DNA from: Panorpa germanica
Taxonomy: Eukaryota; Arthropoda; Insecta; Mecoptera; Panorpidae
Direction: 5' to 3'
Assembly (NCBI GenBank): GCA_963678705.1
Contig: OY783205.1
Location: forward strand, 16,864,001-16,928,000
Length of the DNA: 64,000 bases
The position numbers were made by a program, and so were the translations under genes. This document shows, piece after piece, positions 22,719 to 34,843 of this stretch (position 1 is its first letter; each line of letters begins with the position of its first letter). Under the pieces are notes generated by a model, which saw only the letters and a program-made list of their open reading frames with translations, was not told where the DNA came from and did not search any database.

Positions 22719-23307
22719 TTGTAAACATCCAAAGTCGTTGAGTCCATGAGTGGACTAAAGATTAAGCCAGAAGAAAGTTTATAGTTAAACAAATTAGGTT
22801 GTAATAAAACAAATATCATTAAGGATGAGTAAAAGTGATATTTGGTTTAAATAAATATTTGTCTTTTGGAGATCGAGGGTTAAGCTCTATTTGTAATAAA
22901 ACAAATATAAGATAATAAAGCCACTGAAAAGACAGAAGTGGAAGAAGGCGTATTACAAAAGAGTATAAAATCACAAGAACCCGATGGAAAAGGGAACATT
23001 CAAATTTACAAACTCCATAATATCACTTTTAAGAACGATATTTATAACTGAAAGTAGATTATAAATTTTTAACACTTTAACCTTCTGAGGGGATGGGGGG
23101 CGAATAATTTCACGATTGTTTTATAATTCTCTTTTTTTATGTAAAGTTGAGATTTCTATTTTTTTGTATAAATTATATTATAGTGTTTGGAACATGTGTG
23201 TTTTGTTTATTTTAACATGTAAGTAATATACCCTAATTTTCCCATATCCAATGTGTATCGCGTAGTGTCGGATTCCGGCATTGTTTTAACCATATTTTTA
23301 TTAATGA
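22719..23307. other. Intergenic, nothing recognised
   Basis: AT-rich, with no convincing frame. Two short direct repeats of a TAATAAAACAAATAT segment occur near 22800-22910. Confidence 0.4.
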
Positions 23308-25062
23308 CTAGCAAACCCGGCGAACCCTGTTTCGCCATCAGATGGCTTCGTTTTATGTAACATTTCGTTTGGTGATTAAAAGATGAAGAAAAACTTTTTT
23401 TTTGTTTTATATTTGAAAAAGAAAAATTTTATTTCATTTCACAACAGTAATGAATTCATTTCGATTAGTGTTATTTAGTTGAACTTCTCTATGTAAATAA
23501 AAGTGAATCCAAAGTAAATACTGAATCGAAGCGTTATACGTGTCCGCAAATTATCCGTTTCATTGAAGTGCTCTTTGGTAAACCACATTTTTTGTTTTTT
23601 GGTCTGACGTTAACACAAACAAAGCGGATGGTTTCCCAACTCGTGAACACGCAACGTATAACTGCCTATGTGAAAAACAATGATTTTCTAAATTTATCTC
23701 GCAAACAATAAGCGATTGGCCTTGCGACTTGTTAATTGTCATTGCGAACGCAAGGCGAACTGGAAATTGCAATCGTTTGAAGTCAAACGGAAGATCAGTC
23801 GGAATCATTGGTATTCGAGGAATACATACATTTTCACCTGCGTACTTTCCGTTAATAATGGTTGCCTCAATCAAATTCGGCATAAGTGTTTTTATCGAAA
23901 GTCGAGTACCGTTGCAAAGTCGCGGTGGATTCAAATTACGCAATATCATAATAACTGTACCAACTTTGAGTTGCAAGTTATGTGGTGGAAATCCTGGTAA
24001 CTCCAGAGAGTTCAAAAACTCCGTTGGATAATTTAATACATCATCGGGATTTGTTATGGAATCAACGGATTTGTATGTCACCAAATCGCCAGCAATTTTT
24101 GATTGAATGGTGAAATTCAGTGCGTGTACATCATTATTCTTTGCGGCAAGAATTGCTCGTTGACTTAACCAAGCATAATTCTGATAATTCTCACTAATGT
24201 TTGGGAAAACATTTTCAATAAGAGCTAATTGAGAGTCTACAAATCGGCAAAAGTCGTTTGTAAGAGTAATTAATCCAGATGTCGCATCAACTGGGACTTT
24301 TCCATTTCCAACAGCTAACAATTGTTTGGAAAATTGTGCAGCACTTTGATCGTTTTGAAGTTGAACTCTCATATTAGTGGTTAGCGATAATGTTTTTACG
24401 TTATTCCATAAAGGTGATGCCTTCAGGCAAGCATTCAATTCATCTGCAGGCGTTCCACGGGGAATTACTGGCAACGTCTGCCTGAAATCGACTGCCAACA
24501 ATATCATCAAGCCGCCAAAGATGTTGTTATTTCGCCGAAGATCCTTCAGTGTGAAGTTAAGTGCTTCAAGTGATTTCTTATGTACATCAGCGTCGCTGCG
24601 AATGGATCTGCTTCACACATTGCAAAGAAGCTAGTCAATGTTGTCGATGGTGGTCTCTCAGCTCGTTGTGCCGCATTAGCCTCAGTGAAGTAAACTCTTT
24701 GGCCATTTTCCAAATGCACTGCTAAATGTACAACTGTGGGATATCTTTCATGAATTTGAAATGACAATAATCGCCACAGTGCTTCATTAGTACTGACGTA
24801 TCTGCCCATTTGGAAGTTGCTGATTTCGTCATTCGCATTTTCCGACGCAATACCAAACACAGCCATGTCGCTGCCTTTTGTGACGTACTTGCACAAATAT
24901 TTGATTGATTTGGCCGAATGACAACTCTCAACGTTTGCATGTGTTTTGAAAATTCGTGATAGCAGCGGGCAATATGGTACAATGAATTCATTTCCGATCT
25001 CAATCTCTTGATTTTTAACTTTAACTTTGATAGTTTGACCATTATCTTCTTTTGAACCAAGT
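23308..25062 (-). mobile_element. Rep/helicase Helitron copy 2, 5' truncated
   Basis: The 3' end is CTAG at 23308-23311 with T outside and the hairpin GGCGAA..TTCGCC, as in copy 1. Nucleotide identity to copy 1 is very high across the shared part. The element stops at about 25062, inside the Rep coding region, where it is fused to a LINE gag fragment. No Helitron 5' end is present. Confidence 0.85.
23560..25062 (-). pseudogene. Helitron Rep/helicase fragment with internal deletion
   Basis: Two open pieces. The upstream piece (25062-24546) carries the Rep C-terminal part: GNEFIVPYCPLLSRIF, KYLCKYVTKGSDMAV, FFAMCEADPFAAT. It then jumps at about 24592 into the helicase at a point after Walker A (SLEALNFTLKDLRR, GGLMILLAVDFRQTLPVIP). 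The downstream piece (24510-23560) runs through NMRVQLQND, FPPHNLQLKVG, AMTINKSQGQS and YVACSRVGKPSA to the normal C terminus. Copy 1 lacks a further 209 bases (24383-24591 here), and both share the breakpoint before TCGCTGCGAATGG, so the deletions look nested. Confidence 0.85.
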
Positions 25063-25690
25063 TCAAGCAACGAGTTCTTTATTTCTTCAGTGTCAGTAGA
25101 TGGATGCATGTTTTTCAATACCACTTTAAAGTTTCGTTCTTGATTTGGTTTATACTCGTATGTATAGAACTCTGTTTTCCTCTGTTATAATTGTTCGGTG
25201 TTTGTTTTATAAGTGTCCGCTGTTTTTGGTTGGATTTTTACTTGTTCATTGCGTAGAACCCTAATTTAATAATTACCATTTGTCTTCTCGGTAAGTAATT
25301 TAATTAGAGACTGGATGCTGCTGACTTTGTCAACAAAGATGGGTGGTGGTTTGGTCGTTTTCTTTCTGATCTCAACATTTTATTCTTGTTGTTCACCTCG
25401 ATCAAGGCATGCGAAGCTATTTGACGTAGGCACTGGTGGTTTGCCTAACCAGTATTCATCCAGTTTTGTGTGCTTTTGTTTTCTTTCTAAGTCCGTGCTG
25501 TTAGCTGGTTTTATCTTTATGGTGATGGTTTCTTATTTCTTTTCATTTTCCTTGACACTTACTTTCGTAAGTGATAAGAAATCATTAAATAAATTGCAAC
25601 GGCGTCTATCCGTTAGATCGCCGCGGTCTAGCATTGTCTGCATTTGTACACCTTGGTTGGGTTACACATTTTATGGTGATTTTTTTTTAT
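25063..25690 (-). pseudogene. LINE gag (PRE_C2HC) remnant fused to Helitron
   Basis: Minus-strand decayed gag of a Jockey-like LINE, related to but distinct from the 8923-10146 gag. In order: an Arg-rich N-terminal stretch; LDEYWLGKPPVP (like the LGDYWLNK motif of copy A); KPPPIFVDKVSSIQSLIKLL; RKTEFYTYEYKPNQERNFK; KVVLKNMHPSTDTEEIKNSL. It has several stops and a frameshift. At 25062/25063 it passes in frame into Helitron Rep sequence (ELGSKEDNGQTIK), producing a 192-codon chimeric frame (24546-25124). Confidence 0.75.
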
Positions 25691-26320
25691 GTACTCCATA
25701 GTCTCAATTATGGCATGCGCCATATTAATGACGTATGGAATAAAATATGAAGTAAATGAAAAATTGTTTGTACCATTTGTTTTAATTCATTCAACAATAC
25801 AAAACCTATTTTGGGTATTGTAAAACTGATAACTATCAACAACAACAATTTATGAAATATGGTTCTTGTTAAAAAATAGTATGCATAATTTTTTTTTATT
25901 GCTACTTTTCCTGGAGTATTATACCATTTTGGAATCCTGAAGAGTTGCGCCAATTTTAAAAAAAACTTGACATAGTAGTGTTCTTACTTTTCTTTTAGAC
26001 CACGATGAGTTAAAGTTGACTGAAAGTAAAAATCTTTAATAATTTTAGGCAAAAAAATAACTTCGAATAAACTTTGTGTAAAAACTACTAGCATTCTGTG
26101 CTATTTAGGTTGCCGATACAAAAAAAAATCAGAAATATTTAAAAAATTGTGGTCATGAAAGTTAAAAACATCTTAAGGTGTTTCAATTTTCGAAAATATT
26201 TTAATTTTTTTTCTAATTCCTAAATAAAATGAGATAAATGTTTTTTTTTTCTTTTTTTCTTGTGTAGTCATGAGCAGAACCTCCCTCTGGTGCCCGCTTA
26301 TCGTTGAATACTGGGACACC

Positions 26321-26324
<4 letters not shown>
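25691..26324. other. Intergenic, no gene recognised
   Basis: An 81-codon minus frame (25708-25953) has no recognisable motif. Near 26285-26324 the sequence TGGGACACCCTGTATATATA resembles ends found on various insect DNA elements, but no partner end was found. Confidence 0.35.

Positions 26325-26379
<55 letters not shown>
26325..26379. repeat. (TA)n microsatellite
   Basis: Uninterrupted TA dinucleotide run of about 55 bases, immediately before the possible solo LTR. Confidence 0.95.
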
Positions 26380-26380
<1 letters not shown>

Positions 26381-26386
26381 GAGTAT

Positions 26387-26863
26387 TGTTACAATTTTAC
26401 TGTGCGCGGAGACGGCTATTACAGACTAACTTTCGCGGACTGACTTTTGTTACTGCTTCTTACTTACGGACTGACTGATCCTTTTATACCCTGGCGTGAC
26501 GAAGAAGCATATCGCTTCTCTTGACATCTTTGACTTTCAAGAGTAATTCTATATGCAATTGTGTAGTATGCTGTTTGATCTTCTGACTATTTCTATGACG
26601 TTCCACTTAACATGCGTAGTATTTGGTTCTAGAAAGATCACACATAAACAATAACAAATCTACGCGGTATCTATTTGTTTATGCACTCTTTATTGTGTGA
26701 TATTCCAGAACTGCGCGTAACAAGTTATGCAGCGTAAACATCCGTTAGTTTATTTCATGTCACCGAGATATTAATACAGGGAAGTACAACCCTTTATGCT
26801 AATTCCGGTTATTATTTCATAATTATAATTTTTGTATCTTCAGACGCCCGCAAATTCGTAACA
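26387..26863 (+). repeat. Possible solo LTR
   Basis: The 477-base block starts TGTTACAATTTTAC and ends CAAATTCGTAACA, a TG..CA pair with inverted TGTTAC/GTAACA ends as in many insect LTR elements. It contains a TATA-like TTTTATACCC at about 26480. The flanking bases are GTAT and ATAT, an imperfect duplication, and the left side lies in the TA run. No second copy is seen in the window, so this rests on termini alone. Confidence 0.4.
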
Positions 26864-27085
26864 ATATATTTAATATATATAAAAATTTCTTTCTTATATT
26901 TTCAGATTAAAACTTTAATAATAAATTAATTATAAAATTAATATGCAAAGATATTTTATATATCTTGATTAAACTACTTCATTGTTGTGTCATTCTTGTT
27001 ATCTTCTTCGTCATCGTCATCATCTAAATAATTTATTTAGTATGAAAAGAGAAGTATAGATCTCTTTTAGGATCACGATAGATCT
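26864..27085. other. Short AT-rich intergenic
   Basis: No recognisable feature apart from a GAA/GAT-rich purine-pyrimidine stretch near 27000-27030. Confidence 0.3.
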
Positions 27086-27410
27086 AAAATTTTGATTCGG
27101 TTTTCTTCAATTATGTCAACTATTCTGTGCATCTGGTCGATAGTTGAGTGATTGTCCCTAAAGCCAAATTAGTAGTTTGAGATTAGGTCTCTCTCTTTTA
27201 TTATAGGCTTCAGGCGCTTTAGCAATAGTTTCTTAAAGATCTTAGATATTATTGGCAACAGTGATATAGGACGGTAAGGACATTTATATCCTCGCTCGGT
27301 TTCAGTATCATGATTACTTCAGTCACTTTCCAATTCCTAAGGACATATTTCAATAGAAGAGAATCGTTTATGATATGCAGCAGTTTTACAAGTCCCGTAA
27401 CCCCGGTGTC
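27086..27410 (-). pseudogene. Jockey-like reverse transcriptase fragment
   Basis: On the minus strand, decayed RT N-terminal sequence in order: LLHIINDSLLLKYVLRNWKV, EVIMIL, a broken TVLYHCCQ segment, ISKIFKKLLLKRLKP, and FGFRDNHSTIDQMHRIVDII. This aligns position for position with RT motifs 0-2 of the LINE at 11590-11810. Stops and frameshifts are present and neither end of the element is visible. Confidence 0.7.
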
Positions 27411-28161
27411 CATCGAATTTTCAGCAGACTTCTAAGAAATCTCTAAGAAAATCAAATCTAACGCTTAAATTTCAAATTTTTTGAAAAACAACGTTTAATT
27501 TTTTTTCGAAAATCTTCAGCAATTTGGTATATATCTTTATAATACTGAATATCAGAAAATGTAACTTTTCTTATAAGCTGATGATTAAAAACCAATAATA
27601 TTATTATGTATACATTTTATTTTATTATAAGAAGAAATGATAAACAGCTGTTATTGCACATTAATAATATTAAACTTTTACCATGAACAAACGCAAACTT
27701 CTTCAAATTATTGCATGTAATATTTGCGTGCTGTGTTTAAAGAATTAAAAAATTTCTACACTAGAATATGTTTCATTTAAATAATCATCGTTGTCTATGA
27801 AATCTCTAAACTGCAGTAAACGAGGTAACCGTGGCATTCGAATAATCTGAAAAATAAAATTTGTTTGATTATTATAAAAATGACAAAAAGCTGTAAAATC
27901 GTAATCGGTAAAAGTGGTTGGACAAAACTCTTGAAATACTCTTGTTTCAACTTATTATTTAACGTAGTGTTTTTTACATAATGTTACGTTTTGTTATTTA
28001 TCGAAATTACGCATATGGTAAGTTAGCATTCAGCATATTACCGTTACACAAAATACAAAAGATATATTTATGTCATATATTCATGTCATTTACCAATAAT
28101 TAATTTATCAATATATAATCTTACACAAAAATCTTTATTAATTTATGTCAAATATATCTTA
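27411..28161. other. Intergenic, nothing recognised
   Basis: AT-rich, no long frame and no motif seen on either strand. Confidence 0.4.
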
Positions 28162-28513
28162 TACATCAAGATCTTGGGGTTCCATACATAAGAAGTGAAA
28201 TTAAGGATATCAGCAAGAAGTACGTTCAAAGATTAGAAGTTCATCCAAATGAAACAGCTGTACAACTTTTCCAGCATAAGCCGATTAGACGACTGAAACG
28301 TAAAAACCCAATGAACCTACCAAATATGGTGTAGAATAGGTTCCATATGCACTAAATATTAATGTAATAGGTTAAGTCAAAGGGTGAGTCATCGATGGAT
28401 GGCAAACTCGCATGTCATATTTATATATATTCTAAAAATTTGATTAATTTCCTTCGAGGACAGATTGTAAATTATGTATGTTGTAAAATAAAAATATATA
28501 TATATATATCTTA
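28162..28513 (+). mobile_element. Jockey-clade LINE 3' end, 5' truncated
   Basis: Encodes the extreme C terminus of ORF2 (KYVQRLEVHPNETAVQLF, KPIRRLKRKNP, stop at about 28332). A 3' UTR with GAGTCATCGATGGATGGCAA and CGAGGACAGATTGTAAATTA follows, clearly related to 12840-12930 of Jockey A but divergent. The tail is TA-rich and ends ATATCTTA, exactly as in copies A and B. The rest of the element is absent, as is usual after incomplete target-primed reverse transcription. Confidence 0.8.
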
Positions 28514-29332
28514 TATTACGTAACCTTATATTTTTTAATTTATGTTATTATAATTTGATGAACTTCTTTTAAAGCCACGTTTTTTTTCGCTCTGTAAATT
28601 ACAATACCATTAATTTACATCGTCTTTGCAGGATCGTCTTAATCATTTTCTCACATATTTGTTTCTAACCTCGTTCACAACATATATTATACTTTTCATC
28701 TCTACTTCTTCTACTTCCATCATTATATGACTTCAATCTAGCCTTACTTTCCTTTCTGCATTTCGTTTCTATTGCTAATTGGATGTCCTCACTCTTAAAT
28801 TTCACAAATAACTGCTCATACGTCATGTTTTTTCCGATCATGTTCCTACTTCTTTCTTCATCAACACTTACCTCTACCACTAGTACACTTCCAGTGCGAA
28901 GGTTGCTTACCCTTCGATTCAAAATCTACAATCAACGTATTTTGTCTTTCTAACCAGGGTCTAATTAATTCACCTTTATTGCTTTAAACTATTATAAAGC
29001 ATAAAAAAAGAAAAGCGGAAATATCACAAGACGTCTTTTGAACCACACATTTTATTACCCAAACAATGTTATGTAACAATTAAACTTTTTTATGTTGTAA
29101 CTGTAACTGTTGAACTAGCAGATAATGTATTATTTAAATTCTACGGTTTACCATACAATAAACCATACAATAAATGCAGTCGTATATTTTTAATATTTAA
29201 AAGTGCCTCGTTTATGCTACCAGCAATATGTTGCCATTTCGTTGTCATGGGTGCTCTGAATTCATATCGACTAACACTGACGCTTTAACAAGAATTCCCG
29301 ATCAATTGGATTAAGAACCATGTATTTGTAGT
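28514..29332. other. 3' flank of F-box gene; one unassigned frame
   Basis: Contains an 85-codon minus frame (28665-28922) rich in Lys/Arg/Glu (RSRNMIGKNMTYEQLFVKF) that I do not recognise. It may be a repeat fragment. A minus-strand AATAAA at about 29051-29056 is a candidate polyadenylation signal for the F-box gene. Confidence 0.3.
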
Positions 29333-31240
29333 TCAATATTTAAATAATTGCAAATCGTTTAAAATATCTGCTAAATTTGTACATACCCCATTTCGTTGTT
29401 GTAGATAAAATGACAAAGTCACTGTTAAAATCTGCTTCCGGTCAGTCTGTTGATTGATTTTATCCACTATTCTTTCAACAATCTGAGTAAAATCGTCATT
29501 GGAGTATCCAGTGTCACCGTTCACGAATTCAATAAACTGCGAACAAACAAATCAGAACAGATTATTTGGTAGAATCCTATTTTATTATATAGAAATTTAT
29601 AAAAGAAAACTGCATCGTTCAAATCTTTTGATTTACATTTCTGTTTTAGTTGTATATAAGTTAAACTAATATAAATGGAAAGGATTCTATCAATTGCGCT
29701 TATGTCGCACTGATAATATTTAAACTAGCAGACGATGGTCTGTAGCGTAAGAACCGTTTTCAATTGAAACATTCATTAAAGCTTTAACATATTTAATTTT
29801 AAAAATAGGAGTCTTCCTAATTAAATTTTAAATTGTTGACGAAAGAAATTAGTTAGTGTTGATACTTACTTTAAGTGTGTCATTCACCAGCAGCGGTAAT
29901 AAAAAGCTTTGATCAATAACGGTACAACGTATTATTCTAACAGTTTCCAAAGTTTTGCATCCACTTAAAATGGTCAGACAGTCCGCGTTAAATAAGTCTC
30001 CTGCCTCAGTTATGCTAAATTTCTTTAATTTTGGTAATTTAATAAGATGCTCTACTCCTTCTTTTGAAAGATTTGTAGGTCTGAATAAATTAATATCTTT
30101 TAAATTTAGACAATTTTCGGAAATCACTTTTAATATGTTGTCAATTTCTATAACCGGTACATGCAATCGAAGAGTGGTTAATTTTGTTAATTCTCTTAGT
30201 GACTGGAATGACATCGATTGAAACACAGGAAGCGTAAGTGTCCGTAAGTTAGGTAATAGTTCCACTAAACTTCTAACTAAGTTGTATTCAAGTGGTGAGG
30301 TGTGGTGTTCGTGTAAAAGGACTACATTGTCACCTATCTCCAACGAATCCAGATCCAAGATTTTCAAACGCTCAAATAAGACATTAGTATAAAATGAAAA
30401 ATTTCCTTTGACACTAAGTTTTTTTAATTTTAGAGGCAAATATCTAAAGAAGTGACTCCATTCACCGTCCTCAAATTCAACATGTAACTCGACAAGTTGA
30501 GGATTATTTTGTAATAATATTGGTAACATTGAGTCATCTGTCAATGCAATACGCACTGATTTGAAACTGGTATATCTACTTAACATGCGCATCTGATCTG
30601 GTTGTAGTTCTGATCTGGTATCTAAATGTAGTAATTCCAACTGCCAATTTTCCATGCACCTTAAAAGTATGTTAAGATTTAGTTCTCCGAAATAAATCAA
30701 TGTTAGTGACTTAAGTGAGCTTCCTAATTTCTCAAAACACATTCCATTTACAGGTGTTAATGGACTAAAATCGCGAATGGTCACTTCCTGAAGCCCGGGA
30801 TTGCTTTGAAATAACTGTCCCAACACATTATCATCAACGTCTTCGCAGGTAATTGAAAGTGACTTCAACGTGGTCAGACTGCCTAATGCTACCACATCTT
30901 CATTTATCAATAGTATCCCAGGTATGTTCAAAACTTCTATTTGATGACAATGTGTGCTGATGGAAATAGGAAGTTCAACAAACTCCCCATCAAACTCCAA
31001 ATATCGACCTCTAGTTAACTTCAGAGTCCGTAAATTCTTAATCAATGATAAATCAATTGTAGAGATTTGGTTGTCTAGAAATTCGTCAACATCGAGCACT
31101 CGAAGACTCTGCCAATGTTTATCCACAGTTTCGAATTGTCCACGAAACACTGTATTAAAATTAAGTACGTCGTTGTACTGTAGATATGACAGTATCTGCA
31201 ACACACTATAAGTATCTAAAGTTTCCATGGACGTTTCCAT
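29333..31240 (-). CDS. F-box/leucine-rich-repeat protein (two-exon model)
   Basis: Exon 1 (31240-29870) opens with an F-box-like helix set (YSVLQILSYLQYNDVLNF, FRGQFETVDKHW) at residues 10-45. About a dozen irregular leucine-rich repeats follow (LKSLSI, GLQEVTIRDF, SLKSLTLIYF, NLRTLTLPVF, LKDINLFRP, LETVRIIRC). F-box/LRR proteins usually act as substrate receptors of SCF ubiquitin ligases; that role is family knowledge, not shown here. Unspliced, the frame would stop at 29849. A consensus donor (CTTAAA|GTAAGTATC) at 29869 and acceptor (TTTGTTCGCAG) at 29537 join phase 0 to exon 2 (29536-29333: FIEFVNGDTGYSNDDFTQIV..), giving about 525 residues. A GGTATGT at about 29390 could be another donor, so the 3' end is uncertain. 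A decayed duplicate lies at 7746-8668. Confidence 0.75.
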
Positions 31241-32412
31241 GACGATTGCGTTGAGGAGATCTTGATTACACCTATAAAAATGTAAATGTAAATTTAAAAT
31301 TAAATTTGTCGCTAGAAAAGTCGTAACAGAACAGTTAGCTTATGTACTACATTTTAAAAATTGCCGGAGCGGGGTGGCCCTTTCATTGTAATTGTAATGG
31401 TCATTACTACAATAGATATCTGTACGTGAAATTAATTGTTTTATTATATTATAATTCTTAAAGTATAACACCATATGTACTCGTAAAATGTAAACTGTTT
31501 AAGATAATGACTTTACGTTAATCTATTCAAAAACAAACCATTCAATCTTAGCCTACACATGCTGCTTGCTACAACAATCTGCTTTTTAAGATGTAACAAT
31601 TAAATCAACTTTGTTTTTCGGTTTGTCAAACAGGGTTTGACCAGGGTCTATTGTTCTGGTCTATTTCATTTGCCCATTTAAACACCATTTTCTATTTTTA
31701 TTTATTTACTAAACACAAATAAAAAGAACGTCAACGCACAATAATATTATACTGAAGAGTAATTGTGAGTAGGTACTTGACCATTTTGTTCGAGATTACA
31801 TTTAAAACCGTAATTTCTTTAGAAGTTCCGACTTAGGATTGCAACATTTTTGTTTCATTATAATACTACCTAAAACTTTTTAAAATAGTATAAGCAAGGG
31901 TTTTATTATTGTATAACTAATATTATGTATAACTAATATTAACCTATAAATGAAAATGTATTAATGTATTAGGCGTTAATATAAGCTGCTTTAATTTTTT
32001 GACCAGAGTGTATCGAGTTTACTACAGTTAGATATTTGTTCCTCAGCGTAATATTTAATCAAAATTTCAAGGTCGATTCGGTTAAACACCCTGTGTCGTT
32101 TCACCCATCACAGTACCACAGCCAACATGAGCCGAGCATCAACATATATGTACATGTATAATAAAACGGCAAGCCTGTATAGGGAACAAAGGCAACTTTG
32201 ATACGTATGATGCAAATAGTACAGCAACAAGCATACAAAATGAGAGGGTTGTCTTTTTCATAGATTTATTAATAACAATCAACCTTAAATTGAAACAAAA
32301 TATTATTGCAAAATATTTTCACAAATATATAAAAATTATTTTAACTAACATGCGAAACCGGTGAAATGTACTTTTTTAATGATATGATCGACGCGGTGGT
32401 GATCTCGTATTC
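31241..32412. other. Upstream of F-box gene, no other gene recognised
   Basis: The first 200 bases are conserved in the duplicate (8473-8668), including GGAGCGGGGTGGCCC, and may contain promoter or 5' UTR. A possible acceptor TTTTTATAG at about 31270 suggests an upstream untranslated exon. The rest shows no motif. Confidence 0.4.
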
Positions 32413-32664
32413 CTAAACTGGTTGACAATCAGTTTGGACCGTGTACAGAAACAAAACATTTAAACAATTTAATATTTCCTTTAATATACCTGATACAACA
32501 GTGTTGATTATAGGTATTGGGAAAAATGTTTGTTCTAGATAGTTCTGTTGTGAGTGAGAGGTTTGCAAAGAATGTAAGGAATGTATCCCTTCAGACTTGT
32601 TAAACAGTGGATCGGCAGTTGATATTTTCTTGATCAGAGGCAGCAATATTACCTGTGACTTTTT

Positions 32665-33170
32665 TCAAAACAGGGCAAATTTTGCTGTGAAAGGGCTTTG
32701 TGTAGATATTATATCTGTTGTTATTGAATTAGTTATTTGAGTTCTTGTAGTGCTTAGACCCAGAACTAAAACATCGCTCTTATTAAATGGTATTTTTAAT
32801 TTCTTTGTTAGTGTTAGTAGGTTAGTTACAAGACTTATTTCGTTATGTACCAAACTCGTGACGGTTTCTTTAAAGGACTCCCATTGGCCCCCGTGGGGAG
32901 ATGGTATCTCTATATTTGGCAAGAAAACATCTGATTGAGTATTGAACTTAAAGGATGAGGACAATTATTCAAGTGCAATTATTTTATCATATTTGGCTAC
33001 TATTTTGAAGTAATTGTCTTAAAAACCTATAACCCTACTTTGTTTTTTGTCACTTTCAGTGATAGAACTGTTTATTTTCATGTGCTTAAATTGCTCTAAG
33101 AGCGGAACAAGATAGGCCTTTTTTATCTTAATCACACAAAGATCTTAGTTATTGCGTTAAGGTATGTCAG
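32665..33170 (-). pseudogene. BEL/Pao retrotransposon gag remnant 1
   Basis: The minus-strand frame at 32964-32665 begins SSSFKFNTQSDVFLPNIEIPSPHGG; its key core is IEIPSPHG-x-QWESFKETVTSLVHNEISL, split here. This matches the DUF1759-type gag motif of Pao elements (I-x-I-P-x-F-x-G-x-x-x-x-W-x-x-F..L-V-H). Upstream to about 33170 lies the N-terminal helix region (broken frames). The second copy at 49318-50150 is more complete. Downstream, the frame degenerates into unrelated sequence (32413-32646). An element-leader-like segment with TGGCGCCG is at about 33350, shared with copy 4. Confidence 0.62.
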
Positions 33171-34222
33171 AGGTTTCACAATTCACACGTACTATGTGGC
33201 AATAAGCCTTTCTTGTTTTCCTGAATAGTTTATTAGAGAATGAAGTGAATGGGCTTTAATATGGCAGTTTTAGAAATGTGTAGTTTTAAATTAAATTTAC
33301 ATAGGGTATTTATTAAGGGTTGCTACCTGATCCCTTAAGTTTAATAAAAGTGGCGCCGTACGGTCAAAGGATTGCTTTGAGGTATTTATCGTCTGGTACT
33401 TAAGGAGAGACGGTAAGGATTGTATTTCTATAATAAAATTAACGAAAAACGATATTTTAACATTTTAGACTTATTATTACACTTATTCTACATACAAACA
33501 TTTGTTTGTACAAAAGTTTTAAAATTCAAGAATATTGAGACCCTAAATAATGTACGTGACGATAAGATCCTGTCAAAAAATTAGACCTGGGTGGTGTTGC
33601 CGATTTTGACTCTTCTATTTATCTGAGAAATAAATACCAATACTATTATTAATTAGTATTAGTATAGTTAAGGTCGGAACAAGAGAGAAAAAGAAATATT
33701 GAAAATTGACAAAATGCCGCGCTTTTGAAATAGGAATTATAGAAACGGTGTTTTTTGACCAGTTGCTTAACGAAAAAAACACCACATTATTGAAATAAAG
33801 AAATGATTCTAGTTTCAATGATAGCTACTGATGTTGTGAATAACATATTAAAATTTACGACAATTCGGTTGAATAGTTTTATTTTTTTCTACAACACCAT
33901 TCTGAAAAAAGTACTTTTGAAATAAATAAGAACAAAGTTTTAAATATGCTATGGCTATAGATATATGCTTAAACGGCTGTGGAAACGAAGCTATCGGCAA
34001 TGTTCTTAAAAAGAATTAAAATTATATTCTTAACAGGCAATACTTTCGAAATATCAATAATTAAAAACATCGTTTTTTTGAAAATTCTAGTCCACCCTTA
34101 AATATGTCTAACATGTACGATGCGAAGTTGCGAGATTTTGTAAGGAAAGGATCAAGATGTATGATAGCATGTGGGTATTAAATTAAAGAAAGGATGTTGA
34201 ATAAGATAAGGTGGACACGTAC

Positions 34223-34312
34223 CTGATTGTCTAGATTGTAGACTTGGATGGCAGCAAGGTGGTCTTCAGTGTAACGTTTCTTCTTCGATAGTACAGCGGT
34301 ATTGTGATATAT
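34223..34312 (-). other. Possible captured exon, best-preserved copy
   Basis: The frame is open here: SKKKRYTEDHLAAIQVYNL then DNQ and the donor CAG|GTACGTG at 34223. The other copies carry TAG at the His position. A conserved donor with an Arg/Lys-rich psq-like start suggests a gene fragment moved with the repeat, but the exon start is not defined. Confidence 0.38.
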
Positions 34313-34843
34313 ATAATGTCGAAGAACTGGTTTCACAATTATTATTTTTAGGTAGTTGAATTAGGTAAAGAAAGTATTTATGCATGTGCATTTAAGTAGA
34401 ATTGAAAAGGTTTGTGTTGGTACGAACTCACTTGAGTGTAGAAAATAATGAACCAGCTTAAGCCATAAACACGTTTAGGTAAAGGAGAATCAGAATAATT
34501 TAGGGTGGGGGTAATAGGGAGGTTAACTAGCAGGTACATCTATCATTTCCAATAAGAAATAAACATCAATTGTACTATGGTTTTGAACCATAGATGGTGC
34601 TAATGTTGGTCGTCCAATTGTAATGGGTTTGCAATAAGCTTTTTTAAATGTGTTAGCAAAAGGCTGGTAAACTACTTATCTTTGGTCAGATCTGTTAAAA
34701 GCTATTTAAATATGTCTATTGACTTTTATATTTTTTTCAAATACCAAAATTTTCTATATATATTAATTTCTGTTTTACTGCATAATTTTTAGTTAAAGTT
34801 ATGACGTCACTTATTTATTATTGAAAGTTGTGATCTAATAACC

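Noticed and set aside
25315..25701. 128-codon plus frame with hydrophobic stretches
   Set aside because: Antisense to the decayed gag, whose motifs are readable on the minus strand. The hydrophobic look comes from T-rich codons.
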